A stretch of DNA of 64,000 bases from an uncultured Paracoccaceae bacterium (GCA_947503765.1 CANNFA010000004.1:186001-250000), one strand, 5' to 3'; shown: positions 30,576 through 39,510, counted from the first letter of the stretch. Numbers and translations are program-made. The notes: a model not told the origin generated them from the sequence alone.

Positions 30576-31817
30576 TTGACTGCTCATAAACATATCGCTA
30601 TCGCCTCCGGCCTGTCGGAGGTGGCTGAAACCGTGCTCGTTGTCGATGACAGCCGCGCGCAACGGCGACTTCTGGCAAGTTACCTGACGCGGATGGGGTG
30701 CCGTGTGCTCGACGCACCATCGGGGGAGGCCGCGCTTGCGGTTTGCCAGTTCGAGCATCCCGATCTGGTGATCAGCGACTGGATGATGCCGGGAATGGAC
30801 GGGTTGGAGTTTTGCCGTGCATTTCGGGAAATGCGGAAGGACCGTTACGGCTATTTCATCCTTCTGACCTCGAATGACGAGAAACACGAGGTTGCGCGCG
30901 GACTCGATGCAGGGGCCGACGATTTTCTGACCAAACCTGTCCACGCTGTCGAGCTTCGGGCCCGAATCCGGGCCGGACAGCGTGTGTTGCGGATGGAACA
31001 GGCGCTGTCCTCCGCATTGCAGCAGATGACGCAGCTTCACGCCGTCATCGATCGCGACCTGCAGGAGGCGCAGAAGCTCCAGCAATCATTGGTGCGCGAC
31101 CGTCATCGCGCATTGCCGGGGCTGAACGTGTCGCTGATGTTGCGCCCGGCGGGGCGGATCGGCGGCGATCTTGTCGGCATGTTCGAGCCGAATGCCCATG
31201 AAATGGGGGTGTTCGCGCTGGACGTGTCCGGCCACGGCATCACATCCGCGCTGATGACGGCGCGCCTTGCGGCGTGTTTCGCGGGCAACACCCCGGACAC
31301 GAACCTGGCAATCACACGAAGTGCCGACAACACCCCGGTGATGCGCCGCCCGTCAGAGATTGCGGCGCATTTGAACGATCTTATCCTGAACGATCTGAAA
31401 ACGGACCAGTACCTGACCCTCGTCATGGCGCGAATCGACCTGGGGTCGGGCCGCGTGACGTTGACACAGGCGGGCCATCCGCACCCCATGCTGCACCGCG
31501 CGAACGGCCAGGTCGAGCTGGTCGGCGACGGCGGCATGCCGGTCGGACTTTTGCCCGAAGCGCAATTCACGGATACGCATATTGCCCTGAATCCCGGTGA
31601 CCGGTTGCTTGTCGGCTCGGACGGGATAACGGAATGCATGTCGCCCGCGGGCGACATGTTCGGGGATCAAGGCCTGGAATGCGCCCTGAACCGACATGCC
31701 AGACTTCAAGGGGGGCGCTTTTTCGACGCGCTGGAACGTGATCTGACCCGGTTCGGAGACACGTCCGACTTCGATGACGACATCTCGGCCGTGCTGATCG
31801 ACGTGCCTTCTGGCTAG
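30576..31817 (+). CDS. response regulator with C-terminal PP2C-type (RsbU/SpoIIE-like) phosphatase
   Basis: The N-terminal receiver domain (residues about 19-135) has the acidic pocket VVDDS, the phospho-acceptor Asp68 in ISDWMMPGMDG and the conserved lysine in LTKPV. A coiled linker follows (140-170). The C-terminal PPM domain begins GGDLVGMFEP and has ALDVSGHGITSALMTARLA, VGSDGITE and FDDDISAVLIDV, carrying the metal-binding aspartates. Such proteins dephosphorylate anti-sigma-factor antagonists in partner switching. The start is TTG at 30576 with a weak ribosome-binding site; GTG codons at 30621 and 30633 are alternatives. TTGACT at 30576 could instead be part of a promoter. Confidence 0.9.
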   Translation: MTAHKHIAIASGLSEVAETVLVVDDSRAQRRLLASYLTRMGCRVLDAPSGEAALAVCQFEHPDLVISDWMMPGMDGLEFCRAFREMRKDRYGYFILLTSNDEKHEVARGLDAGADDFLTKPVHAVELRARIRAGQRVLRMEQALSSALQQMTQLHAVIDRDLQEAQKLQQSLVRDRHRALPGLNVSLMLRPAGRIGGDLVGMFEPNAHEMGVFALDVSGHGITSALMTARLAACFAGNTPDTNLAITRSADNTPVMRRPSEIAAHLNDLILNDLKTDQYLTLVMARIDLGSGRVTLTQAGHPHPMLHRANGQVELVGDGGMPVGLLPEAQFTDTHIALNPGDRLLVGSDGITECMSPAGDMFGDQGLECALNRHARLQGGRFFDALERDLTRFGDTSDFDDDISAVLIDVPSG

Positions 31818-32248
31818 AGAAAACGCGCGGCGAAGCTTCGGTCGCCCTCGTTCGAAAGGGTCGACCGGGCATCCTCGACCGCGATCCAGCGTGCGGCATG
31901 CCCAGGCTCCGATGGCGGTCCGAGCGGTCGGACCGGCCGAGCGACATAGACCTGGCACAGCTTTTCCGCCCAAATCTGATAATCCGGCATCCATGTGAAC
32001 CGCCGATATGCGCCCAGCCTGCGCGGCGCCCCGATGCGCCAGCCGGTTTCCTCGAACACTTCGCGGTGCAACGCTCGAAGGGGCGACTCGCCCGGATCGA
32101 TACCGCCGCCCGGCAGTTGAAATTCCGGCACCGGCGCGTTCTGAAACGTCACGAGCAGCCGGCCGGACAGGGGCAATAATGCGTAAACCCCGGGCCGGAG
32201 CCGATACCCGATTCCGCGCCGCGGCGGCTTTCCAAAGCGCCGGATCAT
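31814..32248 (-). CDS. Nudix hydrolase
   Basis: A 144-residue Nudix protein. The Nudix box reads GGGIDPGESPLRALHREVFEETGW and has the full consensus including REVFEE, which binds metal. The family cleaves nucleoside diphosphates linked to other groups; the substrate is unknown. It overlaps the convergent phosphatase gene by four bases and is divergent from hslO. Confidence 0.85.
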   Translation of the reverse strand: MIRRFGKPPRRGIGYRLRPGVYALLPLSGRLLVTFQNAPVPEFQLPGGGIDPGESPLRALHREVFEETGWRIGAPRRLGAYRRFTWMPDYQIWAEKLCQVYVARPVRPLGPPSEPGHAARWIAVEDARSTLSNEGDRSFAARFL

Positions 32249-32324
32249 GCCGCCCCCGTCTTTTGCCTTCGGTTGTTAACCCTATATTGACGCGGTATGC
32301 CAACCCGAGCCGCAAGGAAACCCC

Positions 32325-33338
32325 ATGTCATTAGGCCCCACGTCTCTTGGATCGCAGATCGCCTGGGACGACACCATTCTGCCATTCCAGCTGGACCTGT
32401 CGGATATCCGCGGCCGGGTCGCGCGGCTGGACGGAACCCTGGACAGGATACTGGCGCAGCACGACTACCCCGACGCGATCGAGGCACTGGTTGCCGAAAT
32501 GGCGCTTTTGACCGCGCTGATCGGGCAGACGATCAAGCTGCGCTGGAAGCTGTCCCTGCAGGTGCGCGGCGACGGACCCGCGCGCCTGATCGCAACCGAC
32601 TATTTCGGCCCCTCGAAAGAGGGCGAACCAGCCTGGATCAGGGCCTATGCCAGCTATGACAAGGATCGGCTCGATCCGAAAGCGGACCCGTTCACGCAGA
32701 TCGGCAAGGGCTATTTCGCGATTCTGATCGACCAGGGCCGTGACATGGTTCCCTATCAGGGGATCACGCCGATCGCGGGAAACGCACTTTCCGACTGTGC
32801 AGAGACGTATTTTGCGCAATCCGAACAATTGCCGACGCGCTTTGCGCTGAGCTTTGCCAAGATGCCGGATGCCGCCGGGCGACTGGGCTGGCGTGCCGGC
32901 GGCGTGATGTTGCAGCACATGCCGGCGGCGTCCCCGCTCGCACATGGCGGCGGCAGCGGTGAGGACGGCTTGCTGACCGCGCGCGACATCATGGATGACG
33001 GCGACCGGGAAAACTGGAACCGTGCGAACATCCTGCTGGACACCGTCGATGCGTCCGAACTGATCGGCCCGCGGGTTCAGCCCACGGATCTTCTGGTTCG
33101 CCTGTTCCACGAGGATCAGCCACGGGTGTTCGATCCGCAGGGGGTCAGCTTTGGCTGCACCTGTTCGGCCGACAAGGTGCAGCAGAGCCTTTCGATCTAT
33201 TCTGCCAAGGATATCGGCCACATGACCACCGATGACGGGATCGTCACCGCCGATTGCCAGTTCTGCGGTGCACATTACGAATTCGATCCCCGAACGCTGG
33301 GGTTCGAAGCCGTGGAGGGCGGCAGTGACGGAAACTGA
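32325..33338 (+). CDS. hslO: Hsp33 redox-regulated chaperone
   Basis: Hsp33 is a holdase switched on by oxidation. The 337-residue protein has the zinc-binding cysteine set near the C-terminus, FGCTCSADKV and DCQFCGAHYEF (CxC and CxxC). The N-terminal domain includes TLLTAL-type helices and LQVRGDGPARLIATDYF. AAGGAAACCCC precedes the ATG. The next gene begins 14 bases before its stop, so the two are coupled. Confidence 0.96.
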   Translation: MSLGPTSLGSQIAWDDTILPFQLDLSDIRGRVARLDGTLDRILAQHDYPDAIEALVAEMALLTALIGQTIKLRWKLSLQVRGDGPARLIATDYFGPSKEGEPAWIRAYASYDKDRLDPKADPFTQIGKGYFAILIDQGRDMVPYQGITPIAGNALSDCAETYFAQSEQLPTRFALSFAKMPDAAGRLGWRAGGVMLQHMPAASPLAHGGGSGEDGLLTARDIMDDGDRENWNRANILLDTVDASELIGPRVQPTDLLVRLFHEDQPRVFDPQGVSFGCTCSADKVQQSLSIYSAKDIGHMTTDDGIVTADCQFCGAHYEFDPRTLGFEAVEGGSDGN

Positions 33339-33927
33339 CGCCTTCGCACCGTTGCGGTCGGCCGCATTGAAAGGCGGCGCGGACTCGTCGGATTTCGACC
33401 TCAACCCCGAGACCGTCCTGCCACCGAACCGCAAGCTGCGGGCGGCCGGCGTTCTGGTTCCAGTGATTGCCGGAAAAAACGGCCTTGATGTGATCCTGAC
33501 GAAACGCTCTTCGGTGCTTAAGCATCATCCGGGGCAGATCGCCTTTCCGGGCGGCAAGGTGGATGCGGCCGACGCCGACACCGTCGCGGCCGCCCTGCGC
33601 GAGGCGAACGAGGAGATCGGGCTTGATCCCGCGAATGTCGAGATTCTGGGGACCATGCCCGGCCACGAAACCGTCACCGGGTTTCACATGACGCCCGTGT
33701 TGGGCCGGATCAGGGCCGATTTCGTCCCTGTTCCCGAAGCCGGCGAAGTCGAGGAGGTGTTCCGCGTGTCGTTGGCGCATGTCGCGAACCCGGCGCAGTA
33801 CAGGGTCGAATATCGTCGCTGGCGCGGGGAATGGCGGCGCTATTTCATCGTGCCTTACGGTCCCTATTACATCTGGGGCGCGACGGCGCGCATCCTGCGC
33901 GGTTTGGCTGACAGGATGGCACCGTGA
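33325..33927 (+). CDS. CoA pyrophosphatase-type Nudix hydrolase
   Basis: A 200-residue Nudix protein of the CoA/peroxisomal NUDT7-like type, which cleaves CoA to 4'-phosphopantetheine and 3',5'-ADP. The Nudix box is AFPGGKVDAADADTVAAALREANEEIGL, preceded by the UPF0035-like RSSVLKHHPGQIAFPGG. YYIWGATARILRGL is the usual C-terminal motif. The start is GTG at 33325 with GGAGG six bases upstream; it overlaps hslO by 14 bases. It overlaps or abuts cca downstream. Confidence 0.9.
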   Translation: MTETDAFAPLRSAALKGGADSSDFDLNPETVLPPNRKLRAAGVLVPVIAGKNGLDVILTKRSSVLKHHPGQIAFPGGKVDAADADTVAAALREANEEIGLDPANVEILGTMPGHETVTGFHMTPVLGRIRADFVPVPEAGEVEEVFRVSLAHVANPAQYRVEYRRWRGEWRRYFIVPYGPYYIWGATARILRGLADRMAP

Positions 33928-35075
33928 TGCGCGTGACCGGAGAGTGGATCGCCGATCCAAGGACGCAAGCCGTTTGCCGGATATTGGACGAGGCCGGGTT
34001 CCAGGCGCTGTTCGTCGGTGGCTGCGTGCGCAACGCGCTGCTCGGCGCGCCTGTGAACGACATCGACATCTCGACCGACGCGGTACCGGAGACCGTCACT
34101 GATCTGGCGGAAAAGGCAGGGCTCAAGTCCGTCCCGACCGGGATCGAGCATGGCACCGTCACGGTTGTCGCGGACGGGCTTGCACATGAAATCACGACGT
34201 TTCGCCGCGATGTGGAAACCGATGGGCGCCGCGCCGTCGTCGCCTACACGACCCGGGTCGAGGACGACGCGCGGCGGCGCGACTTCACGATGAACGCGCT
34301 GTATGCGCGGGCGGATGGCACGGTGGTCGATCCGCTGAACGGCTTGCCCGACCTGGTCGCACGGCGAATCCGGTTCATCGAGGATCCCGAGGCGCGGATA
34401 CGCGAGGATTATCTTCGGATTCTGCGGTTCTTCCGCTTTCATGCCTGGTACGGCGATCCTGATGGCGGCTTCGACCCGGACGGGTTGGCGGCCTGTGCCG
34501 CCTTGGCCGAGGGTCTGGAAACACTATCAAAGGAACGTGTGGGCGCGGAAATTCTGAAATTGCTGGCCGCGCCCGATCCGTCGCTCGCCGCGGCCGCGAT
34601 GCAGCAGGCGGGGTGTCTTGCCCGCGTTCTGCCGGGGGCCGATACGCGCTACCTGCCGATCCTCGTCCTGCTGGAGGGTGAGGCGGACGTCGGGCCGGAT
34701 CCGATACGGCGGCTTGCATCGCTTGGCGGCACAAACCAGCGCGTCCTGTTGCGCCTTTCGCGCAAGGACGCGGCGCGATTGGCGTTGCTGAGCGAGGCCG
34801 CGCGAGGCGAAATGCAGGCGGGCGAGCTTGGGTACAGGCTAGGCCGTACCGATGCCACCGATGCCGTTCTGCTCAGATCCGCCTTTACAGAGACGCATAT
34901 TTCCCCGGATGTCCTGGGCGAAATTGCACGCGGGGCAGGCGCGGAATTCCCGGTGAAGCCGGCCGACCTGATGCCGGACTACGAAGGCCCGGCGCTGGGC
35001 CGCAAGTTGGCCGAGCTGGAGGCGGCATGGATCGCGTCGGATTTCCGCCTTGGCCGAGCGGGGCTGCTGGGCTGA
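33927..35075 (+). CDS. CCA tRNA nucleotidyltransferase / poly(A) polymerase family
   Basis: A 382-residue class II nucleotidyltransferase. The head has the ALFVGGCVRNALLGAPVNDIDISTDA motif, with catalytic aspartates DID. Then come the RRDFTMNALYA segment and the helical EDPEARIREDYLRILRFFRFHAWYG. It most likely adds or repairs the 3' CCA end of tRNAs; a poly(A) polymerase role cannot be excluded from sequence alone. The ATG at 33927 overlaps the previous stop by one base (TGATG); a GTG one codon earlier is equally possible. Confidence 0.9.
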   Translation: MRVTGEWIADPRTQAVCRILDEAGFQALFVGGCVRNALLGAPVNDIDISTDAVPETVTDLAEKAGLKSVPTGIEHGTVTVVADGLAHEITTFRRDVETDGRRAVVAYTTRVEDDARRRDFTMNALYARADGTVVDPLNGLPDLVARRIRFIEDPEARIREDYLRILRFFRFHAWYGDPDGGFDPDGLAACAALAEGLETLSKERVGAEILKLLAAPDPSLAAAAMQQAGCLARVLPGADTRYLPILVLLEGEADVGPDPIRRLASLGGTNQRVLLRLSRKDAARLALLSEAARGEMQAGELGYRLGRTDATDAVLLRSAFTETHISPDVLGEIARGAGAEFPVKPADLMPDYEGPALGRKLAELEAAWIASDFRLGRAGLLG

Positions 35076-35213
35076 CGGCAGGTTTCAATTCTGTGCTTCG
35101 GCCGCTATAGCGCTCGTCCGTCCTTCCCGCTTTCGCAGGCTCAACGCTACCGTGTACCGCATCGTCCAGACCCACCCACCGCGCGCGCAACTCGTGCTGA
35201 TCGCAGAGGGCGC

Positions 35214-36425
35214 ATGAAACTGCGAATCGACCGGTTGGGACATCTTGGGGACGGCATTGCGCCTGGCCCGGTCTATGTGCCCCTGACCCTGCCGGGCGAG
35301 GAGATCGAGGGCGCGGTCGATGGCGGCCGGATCGCCACGCCGCGGATCATTACACCATCACGCGACCGGGTTGCGCCGCGCTGCCGTCACTTTAAGACCT
35401 GCGGGGGCTGCGCGTTGCAACATGCCGCCGACGCCTTCGTGGAAAGCTGGAAAGCAGATCAGGTCAGGTCCGCACTGGCGGCGCATGGGCTGGCCGCGCC
35501 GATACGCGCAGTCCATACCTCGCCGCCGGGGTCGCGGCGGAGGGCGGTGCTTTCGGGGCGGCGCACGAAGAAGGGCGCGCAGGTCGGCTTTCATGCGCGG
35601 GCGTCGCAGGTGATCGTCGATATTCCCGATTGCCGCGTCGTGGCGCCGGAAATCATCGCGCTTTTGCCCGAGTTGGAGACGCTCACGCGCCTTGGTGCAT
35701 CCCGCCGGTCGGAGCTGTCCCTGACCGTGACAATGACCGGGGCCGGCGCGGATCTGTCCGTCACCGGCGGGCGCGACGCGGACGGCGCGTTGCGCGCCGA
35801 TCTCGGATCCTTCGCGGGGCGCGCCGGACTGGCGCGGTTGACGTGGAACAAAGAGACCATCGCGCAGGTCCGCCCGCCTGTGCAAAGCTTTGACGGCATC
35901 GCGTGCGTTCCGCCGCCCGGCGCCTTCCTGCAAGCGACCCGCGAGGGCGAGGCGGCGCTTTTGCGTTCCGTGCGAGAGGCGGTTTGCGATGCAGGGCGCG
36001 TGGCCGATCTGTTCGCCGGATGCGGCACCTTCGCGCTTCCCCTGGCGCGGCAGGCCGAGGTTCACGCCGTCGAATCCGCGCCCGAGATGCTGCAGGCGCT
36101 GGATGCGGCCTGGCGGCATTCCGAGGGGCTGAAGCGCGTGACGACCGAGGCGCGCGATCTGTTCCGCCGCCCGCTGCTGCCTGCGGATCTCGCAGGGTTT
36201 GACGCAATCGTGATCGACCCGCCGCGCGCCGGGGCAGAGGCGCAGGCGCATCAGATCGCGGCATCGGCGGTCCGGTACGTCGCGTTCGTGTCGTGCAACC
36301 CGGTCACCTTTGCGCGGGACGCCGCGATCCTGGCGGAGCGGGGATTCCGCCTGGACTGGATCGACGTGGTCGATCAGTTTCGCTGGTCGCCGCATGTGGA
36401 ACTTGCGGCGCGGCTGTCGCGGTAA
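35214..36425 (+). CDS. class I SAM-dependent RNA methyltransferase (RlmC/RlmD/TrmA-like, m5U)
   Basis: A 403-residue enzyme that likely makes 5-methyluridine in 23S rRNA. An N-terminal TRAM-like segment (GDGIAPGPVYVPLTLPGEEI) is followed by iron-sulphur cysteines in RCRHFKTCGGCALQHA, with a fourth in DCRVV. The SAM motif is VADLFAGCGTFALPLA and the catalytic motif is VSCNPVTFARD with its nucleophilic cysteine. The 138 bases upstream hold no clear feature. Exact target position cannot be told. Confidence 0.9.
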   Translation: MKLRIDRLGHLGDGIAPGPVYVPLTLPGEEIEGAVDGGRIATPRIITPSRDRVAPRCRHFKTCGGCALQHAADAFVESWKADQVRSALAAHGLAAPIRAVHTSPPGSRRRAVLSGRRTKKGAQVGFHARASQVIVDIPDCRVVAPEIIALLPELETLTRLGASRRSELSLTVTMTGAGADLSVTGGRDADGALRADLGSFAGRAGLARLTWNKETIAQVRPPVQSFDGIACVPPPGAFLQATREGEAALLRSVREAVCDAGRVADLFAGCGTFALPLARQAEVHAVESAPEMLQALDAAWRHSEGLKRVTTEARDLFRRPLLPADLAGFDAIVIDPPRAGAEAQAHQIAASAVRYVAFVSCNPVTFARDAAILAERGFRLDWIDVVDQFRWSPHVELAARLSR

Positions 36426-36460
36426 CATATCCGCCCGAACCGAAGCGAATCGAGGGGCCG

Positions 36461-37243
36461 ATGGGCATACGACAGCGAACCGCCGACTGGCTGGACCAGC
36501 CGCGTGTGCGTTATTCGATCACCGCAATCATCGTGATCAACGCGATCCTGCTTGGGCTTGAAACCTCCGGCCCGATCATGGCGCGGGCCGGGCCGCTTAT
36601 CATCGCGCTGGATCTGGCCTGTCTTGCGATCTTCGTGGTCGAACTCGGCACGAAAATCTTTGCGCATGGATGGCGGTTTTTTCGCGGTGGCTGGAACCTG
36701 TTCGATTTCGTGATCGTGGGGGTATCGCTGGTGCCGGGGGCACAAACGCTGTCGGTGCTGCGCGCGCTGCGCATCCTGCGGATTCTGCGCGTGATCTCGG
36801 TCGCGCCGCGGCTGCGCCGGGTGGTCGAGGGCTTTGTTTCGGCGTTGCCCGGCATGGCGTCGGTCTTCGCGCTGATGGGGCTGATCTTCTATATCGGCGC
36901 GGTGATGGCGACCAAGCTGTTCGGTGGCACCTTTCCGGCCTGGTTCGGCAGCCTGGGAAAATCTGCCTATTCGCTGTTCCAGATCATGACGCTGGAAAGC
37001 TGGTCGATGGGCATCGTGCGCCCGGTGATGGAGGTTTATCCCTATGCTTGGCTTTTCTTCGTGCCCTTCATCATCGTGACGACCTTTGCGGTGGCCAACC
37101 TGATCGTCGGGCTGATCGTCAACTCGATGCAGGAAGCGCATCACGAAGAGGACGTGGCCGCCACCGACAGTTACCGCGACGAGGTTCTGGTGCGGCTTGC
37201 CGCGATCGAAAAACGGCTGGAGCAGCGCGGCCCGGACCGTTGA
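36461..37243 (+). CDS. voltage-gated sodium channel (NaChBac/BacNav type)
   Basis: A 260-residue inner-membrane protein with six transmembrane segments. S4 (residues about 98-120) has arginines every third residue (101, 104, 107, 110). The pore loop reads TLESWSM at 177-183, the selectivity filter of bacterial sodium channels such as NaChBac and NavAb. The tail from about 225 is a charged coiled coil (residues 229-255) that in this family holds the tetramer together. A GAGGGG lies before the ATG at 36461; longer readings overlap the previous gene. It should form a sodium-selective homotetramer. Confidence 0.92.
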   Translation: MGIRQRTADWLDQPRVRYSITAIIVINAILLGLETSGPIMARAGPLIIALDLACLAIFVVELGTKIFAHGWRFFRGGWNLFDFVIVGVSLVPGAQTLSVLRALRILRILRVISVAPRLRRVVEGFVSALPGMASVFALMGLIFYIGAVMATKLFGGTFPAWFGSLGKSAYSLFQIMTLESWSMGIVRPVMEVYPYAWLFFVPFIIVTTFAVANLIVGLIVNSMQEAHHEEDVAATDSYRDEVLVRLAAIEKRLEQRGPDR

Positions 37244-37304
37244 ACCCTATTCCCCGGCTGTTCGATATTTGCTAGTGTCGCAAAAAATTTCAGGGGCAAG
37301 GGAC

Positions 37305-37802
37305 ATGAAGGTTACGCGCGTTCTCATCGCATTCTGCGTCTTGTTGGCGCTTGGCGCCTGTTCGCCATCCAAATTCCGGTCGTATCACGGGCCCGAAGTG
37401 ACCCGTGTCGTCGTGTTCAAGGGGCAGCGCAAGATGTACCTGTACCACCACGACCGGCTGCTTGCCGAACACCGTATCGACCTTGGCTTCGCGCCGGCGG
37501 GCCACAAGCGGTACGAGGGTGACGGCAAGACGCCCGAAGGGCGGTATTACATCGACCGTCGCAACCCCAACAGCAAGTTTCACCTGTCGGTCGGGATTTC
37601 CTACCCGAACGAGCGGGATGTCGAGGTGGCGCGCTCGGCCGGGCTCAGCCCCGGCGGCGACATCTTCATCCACGGTCAGTCGGACCCGGTGAAACGGCGC
37701 GGGACCGACTGGACCGCTGGCTGCATTTCCGTGTCGAACCGCGAGATCGAGAAGATCTACTCGATGGTCAACAACGGCACCCCGATCGACCTTTACCCCT
37801 GA
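37305..37802 (+). CDS. L,D-transpeptidase (YkuD) lipoprotein
   Basis: A 165-residue lipoprotein; the signal ends LLALGAC with Cys19 as the lipid anchor. The YkuD domain has IFIHGQSDP with His123 and the active-site TAGCISVSN with Cys140. Such enzymes form 3-3 crosslinks in peptidoglycan or attach lipoproteins to it. AAGGGAC precedes the ATG. The 3' end overlaps a convergent CAP-domain gene by 10 bases. A second YkuD gene lies at 38556. Confidence 0.92.
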   Translation: MKVTRVLIAFCVLLALGACSPSKFRSYHGPEVTRVVVFKGQRKMYLYHHDRLLAEHRIDLGFAPAGHKRYEGDGKTPEGRYYIDRRNPNSKFHLSVGISYPNERDVEVARSAGLSPGGDIFIHGQSDPVKRRGTDWTAGCISVSNREIEKIYSMVNNGTPIDLYP

Positions 37803-38392
37803 AGCGGCGGGGTCTCGTCCTCGGGGTCTTCCTCGGTCGGGGCGGGATCGCCGGTCGGCGGGGCGGTGTTCGCCGGCGGCGGCGGCGATATGTTCGGCGC
37901 CGGTCCGCCGCCGCCCATCAGCAGTGTCCACCAGATCTTGCCGTTGCTTTCCCGGTGAAAGGCAAAGCCCATATCCTCGGCGGCGGGGTTCATGATCACT
38001 TCGCGCGTTTCCGGAAGCGCCATCCAGGCGGTGAGGGTCTGCGTCTCGGTCTCGTAGGTTTCCGAGATATTCTCGCCCAGAAGCCGCTTCTGGTATCCGG
38101 CGCGGAATACGCGGACCACCGGCGACGACCCGTCCGATCCGAAATGCCAAGGCCGGTTCTGCCGCGCCATGTCGCGCGAATGCGTTTCGGACGCGGCGTT
38201 CAGGGCGGAATCGAGCGCGACCTTGCTTAGCCCGTTCGCCGTGCGCAGCGCGTTGACCGAATCGAGCATGCGCAATTGCACCTGCCCCTGCGCGCCGTTG
38301 CTCAGGTTGTAGCTGCCGTCGCCCACCGTGCCCGAAGCACAGCCGGCAAGCAGAAAAATGCCGGAGATCAGCAAAAGAATTGCACGTGTCAT
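37793..38392 (-). CDS. CAP/SCP-domain lipoprotein
   Basis: A 199-residue lipoprotein with signal ending FLLAGC. The CAP domain (cysteine-rich secretory/SCP family) spans about residues 38-150: LRTANGLSKVALDSALNAASETHSRDMARQNRPWHFGSDGSS includes the conserved His and Glu/Asp context, and GENISETYETETQTLTAWMALPETREVIMNPAAEDMGF follows. The C-terminal 35 residues are proline and acid rich, suggesting an extended tail. Function of bacterial CAP proteins is mostly unknown. Confidence 0.88.
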   Translation of the reverse strand: MTRAILLLISGIFLLAGCASGTVGDGSYNLSNGAQGQVQLRMLDSVNALRTANGLSKVALDSALNAASETHSRDMARQNRPWHFGSDGSSPVVRVFRAGYQKRLLGENISETYETETQTLTAWMALPETREVIMNPAAEDMGFAFHRESNGKIWWTLLMGGGGPAPNISPPPPANTAPPTGDPAPTEEDPEDETPPLQG

Positions 38393-38555
38393 TGCCAGTT
38401 ACCCTAGAATCAGAGCATTAACCCCTAGACTTTCGTCGCGCCGGGATCAAATCGGACTCTCGAGAACCGGCGGGGTCGCGCCCGTTTGAATTGCGACTGC
38501 GACTTTGTAGCCATATGATGCGTTCGCAGCAACAAAACACGCTTTGGAGACCGAA

Positions 38556-39131
38556 ATGTCCTCGGAATCAAGGGAATCATTGAATCGTCGCCTTTTTCTC
38601 GGCGCTTCCGCCGCCGCGCTGACCAGCCTTGCGGCACCGGCCGCCGCGCAATCGGTGACGGACAGGCCCAGCCGGAACATATCAAGTTTTCGTGCGCTCG
38701 ACTGGCGGCCCTATTTCAGCAACACGAGAAAGGGCGCGATCCTGGTGGATACGCGGTCGCGGGCGCTGCATTTCTGGTCGCAGGACCAGTCCATATACAA
38801 GCTGTACCCGACAAGCGTTCCGCTGACCGAGGAACTGACCCGCCGCGGCCGCACCAGTGTCGTGCGCAAGGTGGTCGGCCCGTCCTGGCGCCCGACACCG
38901 GCCATGAAAAAGCGCAATCCCGAATGGCCCGATTACGTCGGGCCGGGGCCGGACAACCCGCTGGGCACGCACGCGCTGTATCTGAGCTGGACCTATTACC
39001 GCATCCACGGCACCCATGACACGCGCAAGATCGGCAGGAAATCCTCGAACGGGTGCATCGGCCTCTACAACGAGCATATCGCCGAGCTGTTCGCCCTGAC
39101 GCAGATCGGCACGCAAGTGTTGCTTATTTGA
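38556..39131 (+). CDS. L,D-transpeptidase (YkuD), Tat-exported
   Basis: A 191-residue protein with a twin-arginine signal (NRRLFLGASAAALTSLAAPAAAQ, arginines 11-12). The catalytic domain has YYRIHGTHDTRKIGRKSSNGCIGLYNEHI with His151 and Cys167. It is a second L,D-transpeptidase beside the lipoprotein copy at 37305 and is shorter than many family members. The ATG at 38556 has GGAG eight bases upstream; an in-frame TTG at 38544 lacks that. Confidence 0.92.
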   Translation: MSSESRESLNRRLFLGASAAALTSLAAPAAAQSVTDRPSRNISSFRALDWRPYFSNTRKGAILVDTRSRALHFWSQDQSIYKLYPTSVPLTEELTRRGRTSVVRKVVGPSWRPTPAMKKRNPEWPDYVGPGPDNPLGTHALYLSWTYYRIHGTHDTRKIGRKSSNGCIGLYNEHIAELFALTQIGTQVLLI

Positions 39132-39273
39132 CGAAAACATGGCGTGAGATAGGCGCAACAGGCGCAGGGCGTTTGCCTTCGCGGCGCTTTGATGCTTAGT
39201 GAATCGCGCGGGGTACAGTTGTCGTTCCACGTGTATCCAATGTTAGCCCGATGGAAAATCCTGGAGGATAAAA

Positions 39274-39459
39274 ATGAAAAAAGTCGCACTCGCTGCCGTT
39301 CTCGCAGCCGCTGCGTCGACCGCGTCGGCCGGCAGCTACGGTGAAGTGGTGATCGTCGAGCCGGAAATCGTTGTCGAAGAAGCCGCTTCTTCGTCGAATG
39401 CCGGCCTTCTCGTTCCGTTGCTGTTCCTGGCGTTCGTCGCCGCGGCCGCAGCGAACTGA
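39274..39459 (+). CDS. small exported protein with C-terminal membrane segment
   Basis: A 61-residue protein I do not recognise. It has a signal peptide (MKKVALAAVLAAAASTASAG), a short acidic middle (EVVIVEPEIVVEEAAS) and a hydrophobic C-terminal segment (AGLLVPLLFLAFVAAAAAN). GGAGG lies five to nine bases before the ATG, and a strong terminator follows, so it looks like a real monocistronic gene. Placement after two cell-wall enzymes suggests an envelope role, but this is only context. Confidence 0.75.
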   Translation: MKKVALAAVLAAAASTASAGSYGEVVIVEPEIVVEEAASSSNAGLLVPLLFLAFVAAAAAN

Positions 39460-39479
39460 TCGCCTCTAAAAAGGCATGC

Positions 39480-39510
39480 AAAAAGGCGGTGGTTGATCCA
39501 CCGCCTTTTT
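39480..39510. terminator. strong intrinsic terminator
   Basis: AAAAAGGCGGTGG at 39480-39492 pairs with CCACCGCCTTTTT at 39498-39510 across TTGAT. It is a 13-bp stem with a T-run on the plus strand and an A-run that makes it work both ways. It separates the small exported protein from convergent hemH. Confidence 0.92.

Noticed and set aside
39224-39237. parS-like sequence GTTCCACGTGTATC
   Set aside because: It shares only the CACGTG core and differs from the parS consensus at several arm positions, unlike the two perfect sites.
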